Under the pieces are notes generated by a model. That model was not told the origin of the DNA, did no database searches, and was given only the letters and a program-made list of their open reading frames with translations. Positions 33,669 to 41,966 of a stretch of DNA of 50,859 nucleotides are shown piece after piece. The stretch is from NCBI GenBank assembly GCA_034667405.1, contig JAXDJX010000030.1:1-50859 (forward strand), in the 5' to 3' direction. The DNA comes from JANXVR01 sp034667405. Lineage in GTDB: Bacteria > Actinomycetota > UBA4738 > HRBIN12. Every line of letters begins with the position of its first letter. The stretch's first letter is position 1. The position numbers were made by a program, and so were the translations under genes.

Positions 33669-34334
33669 TCAGCGGAGATCGATGAGGCCCAAGGTGGCCG
33701 CCCGAGCAACGGCCTGCACCCGCGTACGGACGCCCAGCTTGCGATAGAGCTTGGCCACGTGCGTCTCGACCGTGCGCGGCGAGATCCCCAGACGTGTTCC
33801 GATCTGGTGCATGGTCAGGCCCTCGCTGATGTGCTCAAGGATCTGCTGCTCACGAGCCGTGAGCAGCGCCGCCGTCTCGGAGCCCTCGCGTGCCTTTCGA
33901 GCGAAACGTCCCAGTTCCAACACGGCACCCTGTTCCAGGTCGGGATCGATGAGGCGTTCGCCTGCAGCCGTTCTGCGAACGGCGTCCGCCAGGGTGCGCA
34001 GGGCCGCACCTTTCAACAGGTAGCTCTGTACCCCAAGCTTCAGTGCGTCCAGCACCGCCGCGCCGTCGCTCCGCTCCGAAAGCGCCAGCACGCTCCCGGG
34101 GTAGTGAGCCTCCTTGAGCCTGGTCAAGGTGTCGCGTCCTCCATCGCCTGGGAGGTCGAGGTCCAGGACAACGACGTGCGGCGATAGGGCGGTGACGGCG
34201 TTCAAGGCCTCCCCCGCCTCGGCGGCCTCAGCCACCAATTCGAGATCCTCTGTGCCTTCACATGCCAGACGTACGACCCCTCGGATCACGGGGTGCGCGT
34301 CCACCACCAGGACTCGGATCACCGGCGTGTCCAT
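33669..34334 (-). CDS. LuxR/NarL-type response regulator
   Basis: The 221-residue protein has a largely normal receiver: VLVVDAHPVIRG (one Asp of the acidic pair), phosphoacceptor strand VVVLDLDLPGDGG with Asp present, and SYLLKGA with the conserved Lys. The LuxR DNA-binding domain follows (LTAREQQILEHISEGLTMHQ; SPRTVETHVAKLYRKLGVRT). Of the three consecutive regulators it is the one most likely to be phosphorylated. A TAGCCT box 7 nt upstream suggests its own leaderless promoter, so it is not simply cotranscribed with its neighbours. Confidence 0.9.
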   Translation of the reverse strand: MDTPVIRVLVVDAHPVIRGVVRLACEGTEDLELVAEAAEAGEALNAVTALSPHVVVLDLDLPGDGGRDTLTRLKEAHYPGSVLALSERSDGAAVLDALKLGVQSYLLKGAALRTLADAVRRTAAGERLIDPDLEQGAVLELGRFARKAREGSETAALLTAREQQILEHISEGLTMHQIGTRLGISPRTVETHVAKLYRKLGVRTRVQAVARAATLGLIDLR

Positions 34335-34341
34335 CCCTCGA

Positions 34342-34347
34342 AGGCTA
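34342..34347 (-). promoter_or_regulatory. -10 box TAGCCT of a leaderless promoter
   Basis: On the - strand TAGCCT is followed by seven bases (TCGAGGG) and the ATG at 34334. Confidence 0.5.
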
Positions 34348-34384
34348 CTCGGCCCGCGTTGGCCGTCGGCCGGCGCTCACGCGT

Positions 34385-35047
34385 TCACGCGCTGCGGCGG
34401 TCGCCGGCCAACCCCGTTCGCAGGGCGAACGTCACCGCTTCGACTTTCGTATGCACACCGAGCTTGGCCATGACGTTCTTCACGTGACTGCGAACCGTGA
34501 GAGGGCTGATTCCGAGCGCGTGGGCAACGTCGGCGCAAGAGCCTCCGTCCGCCATGGCGCCCAGGACCTGGCGTTCCCTGCCGGTGAGATCTTGCGCACG
34601 CTCGTCGATGGTAGGCGGGTGCTGCCGGATCCGGCTCACCACCGACGGAAGATCGCTGTCCGGCAGGATAAGGGAACCCGCGGCGGCGCGGCGGAGCGTG
34701 GCCGCCAATTCGCGCGCCCCCCCGCCTTCCCCGCGGATCACCCCGGTGGCCCCGGCCGCAAGCGCCCGTGCCGAATCCTCGACACCTCGCGATCGGGCGA
34801 CGGCCAGGACGCGCACGCCGGTGCCGTCCACGATGCTCGAGATGATCTCCCATGCCCGTCCATCCGTTCGAACGAGGTCGACCACGACGAGATCGACTAC
34901 ACCCTCGCCGACGGCCTCCAACGCCTGGGTCTCGGCGGGTACCGGGCCGAGAACCCTGACCGCGAAGGAGCGGGATAGACGGAGCAGGAGTGACTGGGTC
35001 AATCCCAGTCCCTCGCCCACCACCAAAACCCGGAGCTCTGTCTCCAT
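34385..35047 (-). CDS. LuxR/NarL-type regulator with strongly degenerate receiver
   Basis: The 220-residue protein has a receiver-like fold with the acidic pair lost (VLVVGEGLGLTQ), a retained candidate phosphoacceptor region (VVVDLVRTDG), and Arg in place of the conserved Lys (GATGVIRGEGG). The LuxR domain is intact (LTGRERQVLGAMADGGSCAD; SPLTVRSHVKNVMAKLGVHT). Loss of metal-binding acids and Lys argues against normal phosphorelay control. TTG at 35053 is an alternative start. It is the first of three consecutive LuxR genes on this strand. Confidence 0.85.
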   Translation of the reverse strand: METELRVLVVGEGLGLTQSLLLRLSRSFAVRVLGPVPAETQALEAVGEGVVDLVVVDLVRTDGRAWEIISSIVDGTGVRVLAVARSRGVEDSARALAAGATGVIRGEGGGARELAATLRRAAAGSLILPDSDLPSVVSRIRQHPPTIDERAQDLTGRERQVLGAMADGGSCADVAHALGISPLTVRSHVKNVMAKLGVHTKVEAVTFALRTGLAGDRRSA

Positions 35048-35133
35048 GCACAACGCATCGGCATCAGGGAGCCCAACCCTTTACCGCTGAACCAAAGCTG
35101 TGCGTACGCGATCCCACGAGAGACACTGAGCCC

Positions 35134-37185
35134 ATGACCGAACGACCCGCGAACCGGCTGTCCGGCCAGACGAGCCCGTATCTGCTCCAGCACGCCCACA
35201 ACCCCGTCGATTGGTACCCCTGGGGCGACGAGGCGTTCGCGAAGGCGCGGGAGGATGGCAAGCCGATCTTCCTCTCGATCGGCTATGCCGCCTGCCATTG
35301 GTGTCACGTGATGGAACGAGAGTCGTTCGAGGACGGCGAGACGGCCGCCCTCATGAACGAGCGATTCGTGAGCATCAAGGTCGATCGGGAAGAGCGACCT
35401 GATGTCGACTCCATCTATATGGACGCGGTCCAGGCGATGAACGGCCACGGCGGCTGGCCGCTGTCGGCGTTCCTCACACCGGAGGGGCGCCCCTTCTACG
35501 CCGGGACCTACTACCCGCCGGAGCCAAGGCAGGGGATGCCCTCATTCCGACAGGTGCTCACCGGACTCTCGGAGGCGTGGCGCGAACGACGGGACGAGAT
35601 CGACGCTCAATCCATCCAAGTTACCGAGGCGATCGCCCGAGCCGCGCAGGTGGAAGGCTCGGTGGTAGCGCTCACCGAAGAGATCCCCGTCGCCGCGCTC
35701 GCACGCCTGCGGGAGCAGTTCGATCCTCGTTGGGGGGGTTTCGGTGGCGCGCCGAAGTTCCCTCAGCCGATGACCCTGGAGTTCCTGCTGCGCCGATCGC
35801 TTCGCGGTGACGGCGATGCCCTCGAGATGCTGGTCATCACGCTCGACCGGATGGCGGACGGAGGCATGTACGACCAGATCGGCGGCGGGTTCTCCCGCTA
35901 CTCGACGGACGCGGCGTGGCACGTGCCGCACTTCGAGAAGATGCTCTACGACAACGCCCAGTTGAGTCGGCTCTACGTTCGTGCGTGGCAGGTGACCAAG
36001 AACCCTCGCTACCGCCGCGTGGCCACCGAAACCCTCGACTACTTGATGCGGGAGATGCAGCACGCCGACGGTGGGTTCTGGTCCAGCCAGGACGCCGATT
36101 CCGAAGGCGTCGAGGGGAAGTTCTTCGTGTGGTCCTGGGATGAACTGACCTCCCTGGTGGGCGAAGCGGTCGCCACGGCGTTCGGGGCCACACCCCAAGG
36201 GAACTGGGAAGGGACGAATGTCCTGTGGCACCCGATCCCGATCGGTGGGATCGCCGCGGAGTTCGGACGAAGTCCGCAGGAGCTGGCAGCTGAGGTCGAC
36301 GCGGCCCGCCGGGTGCTGTTCCAGGCTCGCGAGCGTCGGGTGCATCCGGGCACGGACGACAAGGTCGTAACGGCATGGAACGCGATGGCCATCGAAGCGT
36401 TCGCCGAGGCCGGACGGGCATTCGATATCCCGGCGTACGTTCGAGTCGCGGAGCGGTGCGCAGATCTCCTACTTGGCGAACTGAGGGATGAAGACGGACG
36501 GCTCCTTCGCTCCTGGCGGAACGGGGCGGCGGGGAACGCGGGCTTCTCCGATGACCACGCGCTGCTCGGCAGCGCGCTGCTCGCCCTCTACAGCACGACG
36601 TTCGAGTTGCGGTGGTTCCAGGAGGCCCGCGCGCTCGCCGACGTCCTGCTGGACCGGTTCGCCGATGGGGATAGGGGGGGCTTCTTCCTGACGAGCGCCG
36701 ACACTGCGGCCGACCTGGTGGTTCGGCCGAAGGAGCTCTACGACAACGCCGTGCCGAGCGGGAACTCCGTAGCAGCTGAAGTATTGCTGCGTCTCTCGCA
36801 CCTGACTGGCACATCCGAGTACGTCGAAGCGGCCGAGCGTGCCCTCCGGCTGGTCGCGGAGGCCGCCATGCGGGCGCCGGGTGGTTTCGGCTATGCACTG
36901 TGCGCGCTCGATCTCTACCTCGGACCCTCGAAAGAGATCGCGGTGATCGGAGACCCGGCCGGCACCGACACACGCGAGCTCCTCGGAGAAGTCACGGGCA
37001 CCTATCGCCCCAACGTGGTCATCGCCGTTGCGAACCCGGGTGACCGCACTCCCAGCCAAGCGATCGAACTGCTCAGGGAGCGGCCGCAGATCGACGGCCA
37101 CGCCACCGCCTACGTGTGCGAACACTTCGCCTGCAAGCTACCGGTGACCACCGTCGCCGCCTTAGCCGAACAGCTGGCGGAGTAA
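35134..37185 (+). CDS. DUF255 thioredoxin-domain protein (YyaL/SSP411 family)
   Basis: The 683-residue protein opens with the family hallmark RLSGQTSPYLLQHAHNPVDW and a thioredoxin-like domain with CHWCHVM, then NGHGGWPLSAFLTPEGRPFY. The rest is an (alpha/alpha)6-type barrel like those of sugar epimerases (GGGFSRYSTDAAWHVPHFEK; FWSSQDADSEGVEGKFFVWS). The enzymatic role of this widespread family is not settled. ATG 35134 is chosen because homology starts there; the frame runs open from 34990. A weak GACACT box ends six nucleotides before it. Confidence 0.92.
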   Translation: MTERPANRLSGQTSPYLLQHAHNPVDWYPWGDEAFAKAREDGKPIFLSIGYAACHWCHVMERESFEDGETAALMNERFVSIKVDREERPDVDSIYMDAVQAMNGHGGWPLSAFLTPEGRPFYAGTYYPPEPRQGMPSFRQVLTGLSEAWRERRDEIDAQSIQVTEAIARAAQVEGSVVALTEEIPVAALARLREQFDPRWGGFGGAPKFPQPMTLEFLLRRSLRGDGDALEMLVITLDRMADGGMYDQIGGGFSRYSTDAAWHVPHFEKMLYDNAQLSRLYVRAWQVTKNPRYRRVATETLDYLMREMQHADGGFWSSQDADSEGVEGKFFVWSWDELTSLVGEAVATAFGATPQGNWEGTNVLWHPIPIGGIAAEFGRSPQELAAEVDAARRVLFQARERRVHPGTDDKVVTAWNAMAIEAFAEAGRAFDIPAYVRVAERCADLLLGELRDEDGRLLRSWRNGAAGNAGFSDDHALLGSALLALYSTTFELRWFQEARALADVLLDRFADGDRGGFFLTSADTAADLVVRPKELYDNAVPSGNSVAAEVLLRLSHLTGTSEYVEAAERALRLVAEAAMRAPGGFGYALCALDLYLGPSKEIAVIGDPAGTDTRELLGEVTGTYRPNVVIAVANPGDRTPSQAIELLRERPQIDGHATAYVCEHFACKLPVTTVAALAEQLAE

Positions 37186-37188
37186 CCT
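37183..37188 (+). promoter_or_regulatory. -10 box TAACCT of a leaderless promoter
   Basis: TAACCT overlaps the stop codon of the DUF255 gene and is followed by seven bases and the ATG at 37196, so the peroxiredoxin gene can be transcribed separately as a leaderless mRNA. Confidence 0.45.
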
Positions 37189-37195
37189 GCGTGCC

Positions 37196-37672
37196 ATGGT
37201 GACCTTGCAGCCCGGCGACACTGCGCCCGCGTTCGCGCTGCCGGACCAGTCCGGAGAGACGGTTCGGCTGGAGGACTTCCGCGGACGCACGCTGCTGGTG
37301 TACTTCTACCCAGCCGCGGACACGCCCGGATGCACCACCCAATCGTGCGCGGTCCGCGACGCGAGCGAAGCCTTCTCGAGCCTGAACGTCGCGGTCGTGG
37401 GCATCAGTGTGTCGGCGGTGCAGGAGCAGGAAGCGTTCGACAAGAAGTTCGGGCTGGGATTCCCGCTGCTCTCAGATCCCGACCATGCGGTGGCCGACGC
37501 TTGGGGCACTTGGGGCGAGAAGTCGATGTACGGCAAGAAGTACCTCGGCGTCATCAGATCCTCGTTCCTGCTCGACGCACAGGGACGCATCCAGGACGCG
37601 TGGTACAAGGTCTCGCCGAAGGACACGGTTCCCAAGGCGTTGAAGGCGCTGGCCGCCCGCAACTCCGGCTGA
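37196..37672 (+). CDS. bcp: Thioredoxin-dependent peroxiredoxin (BCP/PrxQ type)
   Basis: The 158-residue enzyme reduces hydroperoxides. It has the PrxQ motif DTPGCTTQSCAVRD, with the peroxidatic Cys and, five residues later, the resolving Cys of the atypical two-Cys form. GIRSSFLLDAQGRI-like segments (GVIRSSFLLDAQGRIQDAWY) match the family's late strands. The length is normal. The stop codon shares one base with the next start (TGATG). Confidence 0.93.
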   Translation: MVTLQPGDTAPAFALPDQSGETVRLEDFRGRTLLVYFYPAADTPGCTTQSCAVRDASEAFSSLNVAVVGISVSAVQEQEAFDKKFGLGFPLLSDPDHAVADAWGTWGEKSMYGKKYLGVIRSSFLLDAQGRIQDAWYKVSPKDTVPKALKALAARNSG

Positions 37673-38382
37673 TGCGCACGACCCTCGTTGCCCTCACCCT
37701 GACCGCCACGATCGCGCTCTCGGCCGGTCCCGCGTCGGCGCGGACAGTTCACTGGTCCGGTCAGACGTGGCAGGTAGGCAACAGTTCGGGCGCAGTCGGA
37801 CCGGGGCCCAACCATTTCAGCGACGATCACCGAAACGTCTGGGTCGAGGATCGCGGGTGGTTGCACGTCGCCATCACGCACCGTCACGGCGAGTGGCAAT
37901 GCGCAGAGATCTCCGCCACGCATCGATCCGGTTACGGTGACTACCGGTTCCGCGTCCAGGGCGACGCCCAAGCCCTTGATCCGAACGTCGTCCTCGGCCT
38001 CTTCACGTGGGATGGCGCAGCCGGAGACCACCATCGCGAGCTGGACATCGAGTGGTCGCGCTGGGGCGATCCGTCGGATCCGAAGACCGCGGGGTTCACC
38101 GTTCAGCCCTATCAACACCAAGGGAACGCGCACCGCTACGTCCAGCCGTCGAGCGCGCCCGTCTCGGATCAGACGTTCACCTGGCACCCGGCTACCGTGG
38201 CTTTCGGGGCGTACGCGGTGCCGGGCTCGGCGATCTCCCGGTGGACCTACCGGGGACCCGACGTTCCGGCGCCGGGGAACGCCCACGTGCATCTGAACCT
38301 CTGGCTGTTCCGAGGGGCCGCACCGACCGACCAGCAACCCTCCGAGATCGTGATCCGGAGCTTCAGCTTCCACCCTGCCTGA
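37672..38382 (+). CDS. Secreted GH16-like glycoside hydrolase
   Basis: The 236-residue protein has a signal peptide (MRTTLVALTLTATIALSAGP, cleavage after ASA) and a beta-jelly-roll domain. The motif HHRELDIEWSRWG contains the GH16 ExDxE catalytic triplet (ELDIE), and GYGDYRFRVQG and VLGLFTWDG match flanking strands. GH16 enzymes cut or remodel beta-1,3/1,4-glucans or galactans; the true substrate here is unknown. It starts within the peroxiredoxin stop codon (TGATG), so it is translationally coupled to an unrelated gene. The frame extends to 37330 only as shadow. Confidence 0.8.
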   Translation: MRTTLVALTLTATIALSAGPASARTVHWSGQTWQVGNSSGAVGPGPNHFSDDHRNVWVEDRGWLHVAITHRHGEWQCAEISATHRSGYGDYRFRVQGDAQALDPNVVLGLFTWDGAAGDHHRELDIEWSRWGDPSDPKTAGFTVQPYQHQGNAHRYVQPSSAPVSDQTFTWHPATVAFGAYAVPGSAISRWTYRGPDVPAPGNAHVHLNLWLFRGAAPTDQQPSEIVIRSFSFHPA

Positions 38383-38454
38383 GCCTGAGAACCCGTCACC
38401 ATCGGTGTCGCCGCGATAGGCTCGAGCATTCCCGAGATGAAAGGTCGATGTCAC

Positions 38455-38964
38455 ATGTCCACCGCCACCATCGTGACCAACCGTGGTTCGTTCACGGTCG
38501 AACTTATGCCCGACCACGCGCCGAAGACCGTCCAGAATTTCGTCGACCTCGCGACCGGTGGACGCGAATGGACGGACCCACGGGACGGTCAGAAGAAGAC
38601 CGAGGCGCTCTACCCCGGAACGGTCTTCCACCGCGTGATCGACGGCTTCATGATCCAGGGCGGCGACCCCGCGGGCTCGGGCTCGGGCGGACCCGGCTAC
38701 CAGTTCGAAGACGAATGTCCTCCGGGGGGACCGGGGTTCGACAAGCCGGGATTGCTAGCCATGGCGAACGCGGGTCCCGGCACCAACGGATCACAGTTCT
38801 TCGTGACCGTGGCGGCGGCGCCATGGCTGAACGGGAAACACACGATCTTCGGCTCGGTCACCGAAGGCTACGACGTGGTCGAAGCCATCGCGACGACCGG
38901 AACCGGTCCTCAGGATCGTCCGTTGGATGAGGTCGTGATCGAGCGGATCGACATCACCCCGTAG
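38455..38964 (+). CDS. Peptidyl-prolyl cis-trans isomerase, cyclophilin type
   Basis: The 169-residue protein has the bacterial cyclophilin core: ATIVTNRGSFTVELMPDHAP, FHRVIDGFMIQGGDP (catalytic Arg and Phe/Met/Gln), GLLAMANAGPGTNGSQFFVT and LNGKHTIFGSVTEGYDVV. No signal peptide is present, so it is cytosolic. ATG 38455 is chosen over 38437 because AAAGG lies 10 nt upstream and homology starts at that Met. The 3' end overlaps the convergent GNAT gene by 11 nt. Confidence 0.93.
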   Translation: MSTATIVTNRGSFTVELMPDHAPKTVQNFVDLATGGREWTDPRDGQKKTEALYPGTVFHRVIDGFMIQGGDPAGSGSGGPGYQFEDECPPGGPGFDKPGLLAMANAGPGTNGSQFFVTVAAAPWLNGKHTIFGSVTEGYDVVEAIATTGTGPQDRPLDEVVIERIDITP

Positions 38965-39481
38965 GCCGGTCGATCCGATAGACCAGATGGATCCAGCCGA
39001 GACTCCCGTGCTCGGTCTCCTTCCACACGGTCATCCCGATATTGCGCGCCACACCGGCGGAGGGCGCGTTCTCCGGGCGGACGAGCGAGATCAGATGGTC
39101 CACCTCCAGCTCGGCGAACGCCCAATCACGGCACGCGGTCGCCGCTTCGCTCGCGATGCCCTGACGGGCGCGCGAGGGCGTGATGGACCACCCCAGTTCC
39201 AGTTCGTCGACGCCGTCCACGTTCTGGTGGATGAACCCGACGTTGCCCAGGAACTCGCCGGTGGCTCGATCTTCGACGGCAAGCAGGGCGTAGCCGTAGC
39301 GATCTTCATGCTCGTGCCACTTCTGGATCCACGCACGGGTCTCCTGCATCGAGAAGGGGTGCGGGTAGTAGCGCATGTGATCGGGATCGGCCTGGATGGC
39401 GTTGAGCGACTCCAGATCCGAGAAGTCCCGCGCGAGCGGGCGGAGCCGCAACCGTTCGGTCTCCAGGATCAGTGGCTTCAT
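38954..39481 (-). CDS. GNAT-family N-acetyltransferase (RimJ/RimL-like)
   Basis: The 175-residue protein begins MKPLILETERLRLRPL, the usual opening of RimJ/RimL-like acetyltransferases. The acetyl-CoA loop region is SRARQGIASEAATACRDWAF, followed by LVRPENAPSAGVARNIGM, both standard for this subfamily. The substrate may be a protein N-terminus or a small amine. ATG 39490 is a possible alternative start three codons upstream. Confidence 0.88.
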   Translation of the reverse strand: MKPLILETERLRLRPLARDFSDLESLNAIQADPDHMRYYPHPFSMQETRAWIQKWHEHEDRYGYALLAVEDRATGEFLGNVGFIHQNVDGVDELELGWSITPSRARQGIASEAATACRDWAFAELEVDHLISLVRPENAPSAGVARNIGMTVWKETEHGSLGWIHLVYRIDRPTG

Positions 39482-39593
39482 CCGACGCATCTTCGCATGT
39501 GACCTGCGGTTGCCGACGCCTCGCGGGCCGACTGGCGCTCCAGGGACCGACCGTGCAATAGTAGGCGCTTGCCTTGAACCGCCATTCAAACCT

Positions 39594-39635
39594 CCCGGTC
39601 GGCGGGGCTTCAGGTGGAGGAGCCCCGCCGCCGGG
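39594..39635 (+). other. Strong hairpin in the aminotransferase leader
   Basis: CCCGG-T-CGGCGGGGCT (39594-39609) pairs with AGCCCCGCCG-CCGGG (39621-39635), a 15-bp stem with a single bulged T and an 11-nt loop. It ends 12 nt before the ribosome binding site GTGAGGG of the aminotransferase gene. It could be an attenuator, an mRNA-stabilising element or part of an unknown leader. The divergent gap 39482-39660 contains no gene. Confidence 0.5.
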
Positions 39636-39660
39636 ACGACGTGAAAGTGAGGGCCACGCG

Positions 39661-40797
39661 ATGGGCGACCTCGTAACTTCGATCCCCAAGCTCGACCCCG
39701 GCGAACGACTCCTCTGCGGTCCGGGCCCCTCGAACGTGAACCCGCAAGTCCTCGACGCCATGAGGGCGAACATGAACGGCCACCTCGATCCAGACTTCTG
39801 GGACATCCTGCTGGACCTCACCGCGGGGCTCAAAGCCTTGTGGAGGAACCCCGACGGCTTGTCGCTCTGCTTCAGCGCCAGCGGCACGTCCGGCATGGAG
39901 GCCGGTCTCACGAACCTGGTCGAGCCCGGCGACAAGGTCGTCGCGATCCACGCCGGCTTCTTCGGAGCCCGTCTCGCCGACATGGCGCGGCGTCACGAGG
40001 CCGACCTGGTCGAGGTCACCGCTCCCCTGGGTCAGATCGCACCGTTGGAGGCCGTCGAAGCTGCGCTCCGTGCCAACCCGGACGCGAAACTGGTCGCCGT
40101 GGTGCATGCGGAAACATCGACCGGTGTTCGCTATCCACTCCCGGAACTTTCGGCGTTGGTCAAGGAAGTGGTGCCCGACGCGCTGTTGATGGTGGACGCT
40201 GTCACCTCGCTCGGTGGCGAACAGATGGAGGCTGCCGGCTGGGGTATCGACTATGCCTACTCGTGCTCGCAGAAGTCGCTGGGGTGTCCACCGGGTCTGT
40301 CCCCGTTCACCATCTCCGCGCGAGCGCTCGAGGTCCAGAAAGCCAAGAAGCATCCGGCTCCCTACACCTACGACATCGCGGAGTTGGAGCGCTACTGGGT
40401 GGACCGGCCCATCACCTATCACCACACCATGCCGATCCTCCAGTACTACGCGCTGTACGAAGGGATCCGCCTCGGGCTCGAGGAAGGGCTCGAGAACCGT
40501 TGGGCGCGTCACCAGGACGCCGGGCAGTATTTCCAGACACAGATGCGCGATCGTGGATACACGTTCCTCTCCGATCCCGACCACCAGCTGTGGGAGCTGT
40601 CGGCCATCGACGTTCCCGAGGGTGTGGACGGCAAGGAGATCCAGGGCAAGATCCTTCGGCAGTTCAACATCGAGGTGGGCGGAGGGCTTGGCCCCACCGC
40701 GCCGCCGATCTGGCGCGTCGGCCTCATGGGCGTGAACGCGAACCGGGAGACCGCCGACCGGGTGCTCGCCGCCTTCGACGAGGTGCTGCCGCGATAA
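39661..40797 (+). CDS. Alanine/serine-glyoxylate aminotransferase (class V)
   Basis: This PLP enzyme moves an amino group from alanine or serine to glyoxylate, giving glycine. In the 378-residue product the PLP lysine is in YSCSQKSLGCPPGLSPF (Lys205), with the cofactor Asp in LLMVDAVTSLGGE and substrate-site residues near the start (LCGPGPSNVNPQVLDA). Downstream malyl-CoA lyase would produce glyoxylate, so the context supports a glyoxylate-consuming role. ATG 39661 has GTGAGGG 7 nt upstream; the frame is open from 39574. Confidence 0.9.
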   Translation: MGDLVTSIPKLDPGERLLCGPGPSNVNPQVLDAMRANMNGHLDPDFWDILLDLTAGLKALWRNPDGLSLCFSASGTSGMEAGLTNLVEPGDKVVAIHAGFFGARLADMARRHEADLVEVTAPLGQIAPLEAVEAALRANPDAKLVAVVHAETSTGVRYPLPELSALVKEVVPDALLMVDAVTSLGGEQMEAAGWGIDYAYSCSQKSLGCPPGLSPFTISARALEVQKAKKHPAPYTYDIAELERYWVDRPITYHHTMPILQYYALYEGIRLGLEEGLENRWARHQDAGQYFQTQMRDRGYTFLSDPDHQLWELSAIDVPEGVDGKEIQGKILRQFNIEVGGGLGPTAPPIWRVGLMGVNANRETADRVLAAFDEVLPR

Positions 40798-40827
40798 CCA
40801 TCGGTCGGGGCTTGTACGGTTCGGCGT

Positions 40828-40846
40828 AGCCGGGAGGCCCCCGGCT
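40828..40846 (+). other. Hairpin between aminotransferase and lyase genes
   Basis: AGCCGGG and CCCGGCT form a perfect 7-bp stem with a 5-nt loop. It lacks a T run. It may be a weak terminator or a processing site between the two genes. Confidence 0.35.
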
Positions 40847-40898
40847 CGACGGTCCGGCGCCGGCGCCGAGCCTTGTCCCTGCAAGCGTAAGGATCGAC

Positions 40899-41864
40899 AT
40901 GACCGACAAGACACGACCACATCGCAGTGAACTCGCCGTCCCCGGCACCAACGTCCGCGCCATGGAGAAGGCCCCGACGCTCGGCGCCGACATCGCGTTC
41001 CTGGACCTCGAGGATGCCGTCGCGCCCGACGACAAGGAACAGGCTCGCCTGAACGTCATCGATGCGCTGGGTTCGCACGATTGGTCGAGGACCGCGGTAA
41101 GCGTCCGGGTGAACGGCTTGGACACGCATTGGTGCTACCGCGACGTCGTCGATGTCGTGGAACAGGCTGGGCAGATCCTCGACACGGTCCTGGTCCCGAA
41201 GGTGGGCTCCCCGTCGGACGTGGAGTTCGTGGCGACATTGTTGGATCAGATCGAGCAACGCAACGGCTGGGAGCCCGGACGTATCGGCATCCACATCCTC
41301 ATCGAGACCGCCAAGGGCATGGCGAACGTCGAAGCGATCTCGCGCGCGCGGCCCGACCGTTTGGAAGCGATGGTGTTCGGGGTCGCGGATTACGCGGCAA
41401 GCGTTCAGGCCAGAACGACGAACATCGGGGGCGCGAACCCCGACTACTCGGTACTCACCGACCCTGACGGATCGGGGGCTCGCGAGACCCACTGGGGCGA
41501 CCAATGGCATTTCGGGATCAGCAGGATGGTCGCCGCGTGCCGCGCTGAGGGTCTGCGACCGATCGACGGGCCGTTCGGTGATTTCAATGACGCCGAGGGA
41601 TATCGGAGCGGGGCGCGGCGTGCGGCGGCTTTGGGCTGCGAGGGCAAGTGGGCGATCCATCCCAGCCAGGTCGAGTTGGCCAATGAGGTGTTCACGCCGA
41701 GCGAGGCCGAGGTGACCCGCGCTCGCCGGATCCTCGACGCCATGGAACAAGGAGCCAAGGAGGGCAAGGGTGCGGTGAGTTTGGACGGGCGGCTCATCGA
41801 TGCCGCGAGCATCCGCATGGCGGAGAACCTGGTCACCAAGACCGAACAGATCGCCGCGCGCTAG
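40899..41864 (+). CDS. mcl: HpcH/HpaI-type CoA-ester lyase, probable malyl-CoA lyase
   Basis: The 321-residue protein belongs to the citrate-lyase-beta/malyl-CoA lyase family: HRSELAVPGTNVRAMEKAPT, acidic metal-site region IAFLDLEDAVAPDDKEQAR, LVPKVGSPSDVEFV, IHILIETAKGMANVEAI (catalytic Glu) and GCEGKWAIHPSQVELANEVF. Malyl-CoA lyases split malyl-CoA to acetyl-CoA and glyoxylate, and may act on beta-methylmalyl-CoA. The neighbours (aminotransferase upstream, CoA ligase subunits downstream) favour malyl-CoA. AAGGA lies 5 nt before the ATG. Confidence 0.85.
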   Translation: MTDKTRPHRSELAVPGTNVRAMEKAPTLGADIAFLDLEDAVAPDDKEQARLNVIDALGSHDWSRTAVSVRVNGLDTHWCYRDVVDVVEQAGQILDTVLVPKVGSPSDVEFVATLLDQIEQRNGWEPGRIGIHILIETAKGMANVEAISRARPDRLEAMVFGVADYAASVQARTTNIGGANPDYSVLTDPDGSGARETHWGDQWHFGISRMVAACRAEGLRPIDGPFGDFNDAEGYRSGARRAAALGCEGKWAIHPSQVELANEVFTPSEAEVTRARRILDAMEQGAKEGKGAVSLDGRLIDAASIRMAENLVTKTEQIAAR

Positions 41865-41932
41865 GAGCGGACGCTGTACCACCTGCACCGCAGCACCATC
41901 GGACGCGATCCCGCTTTCGGGACGCGAAGGTA

Positions 41933-41952
41933 GCGGCCCGCCGACGGGCCGC
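41933..41952 (+). other. GC-rich hairpin before the CoA ligase beta-subunit gene
   Basis: GCGGCCCG and CGGGCCGC form a perfect 8-bp stem with loop CCGA, ending two bases before the ribosome binding site (GAAGGAAGG). It could separate expression of the ligase from the upstream lyase gene. Confidence 0.4.
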
Positions 41953-41966
41953 AGAAGGAAGGTCAC

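Noticed and set aside
34990..35133. 48-codon N-terminal extension of the DUF255 protein
   Set aside because: It overlaps the divergent LuxR gene's start region and precedes the family's conserved beginning RLSGQTSPYLL; ATG 35134 is the natural start.
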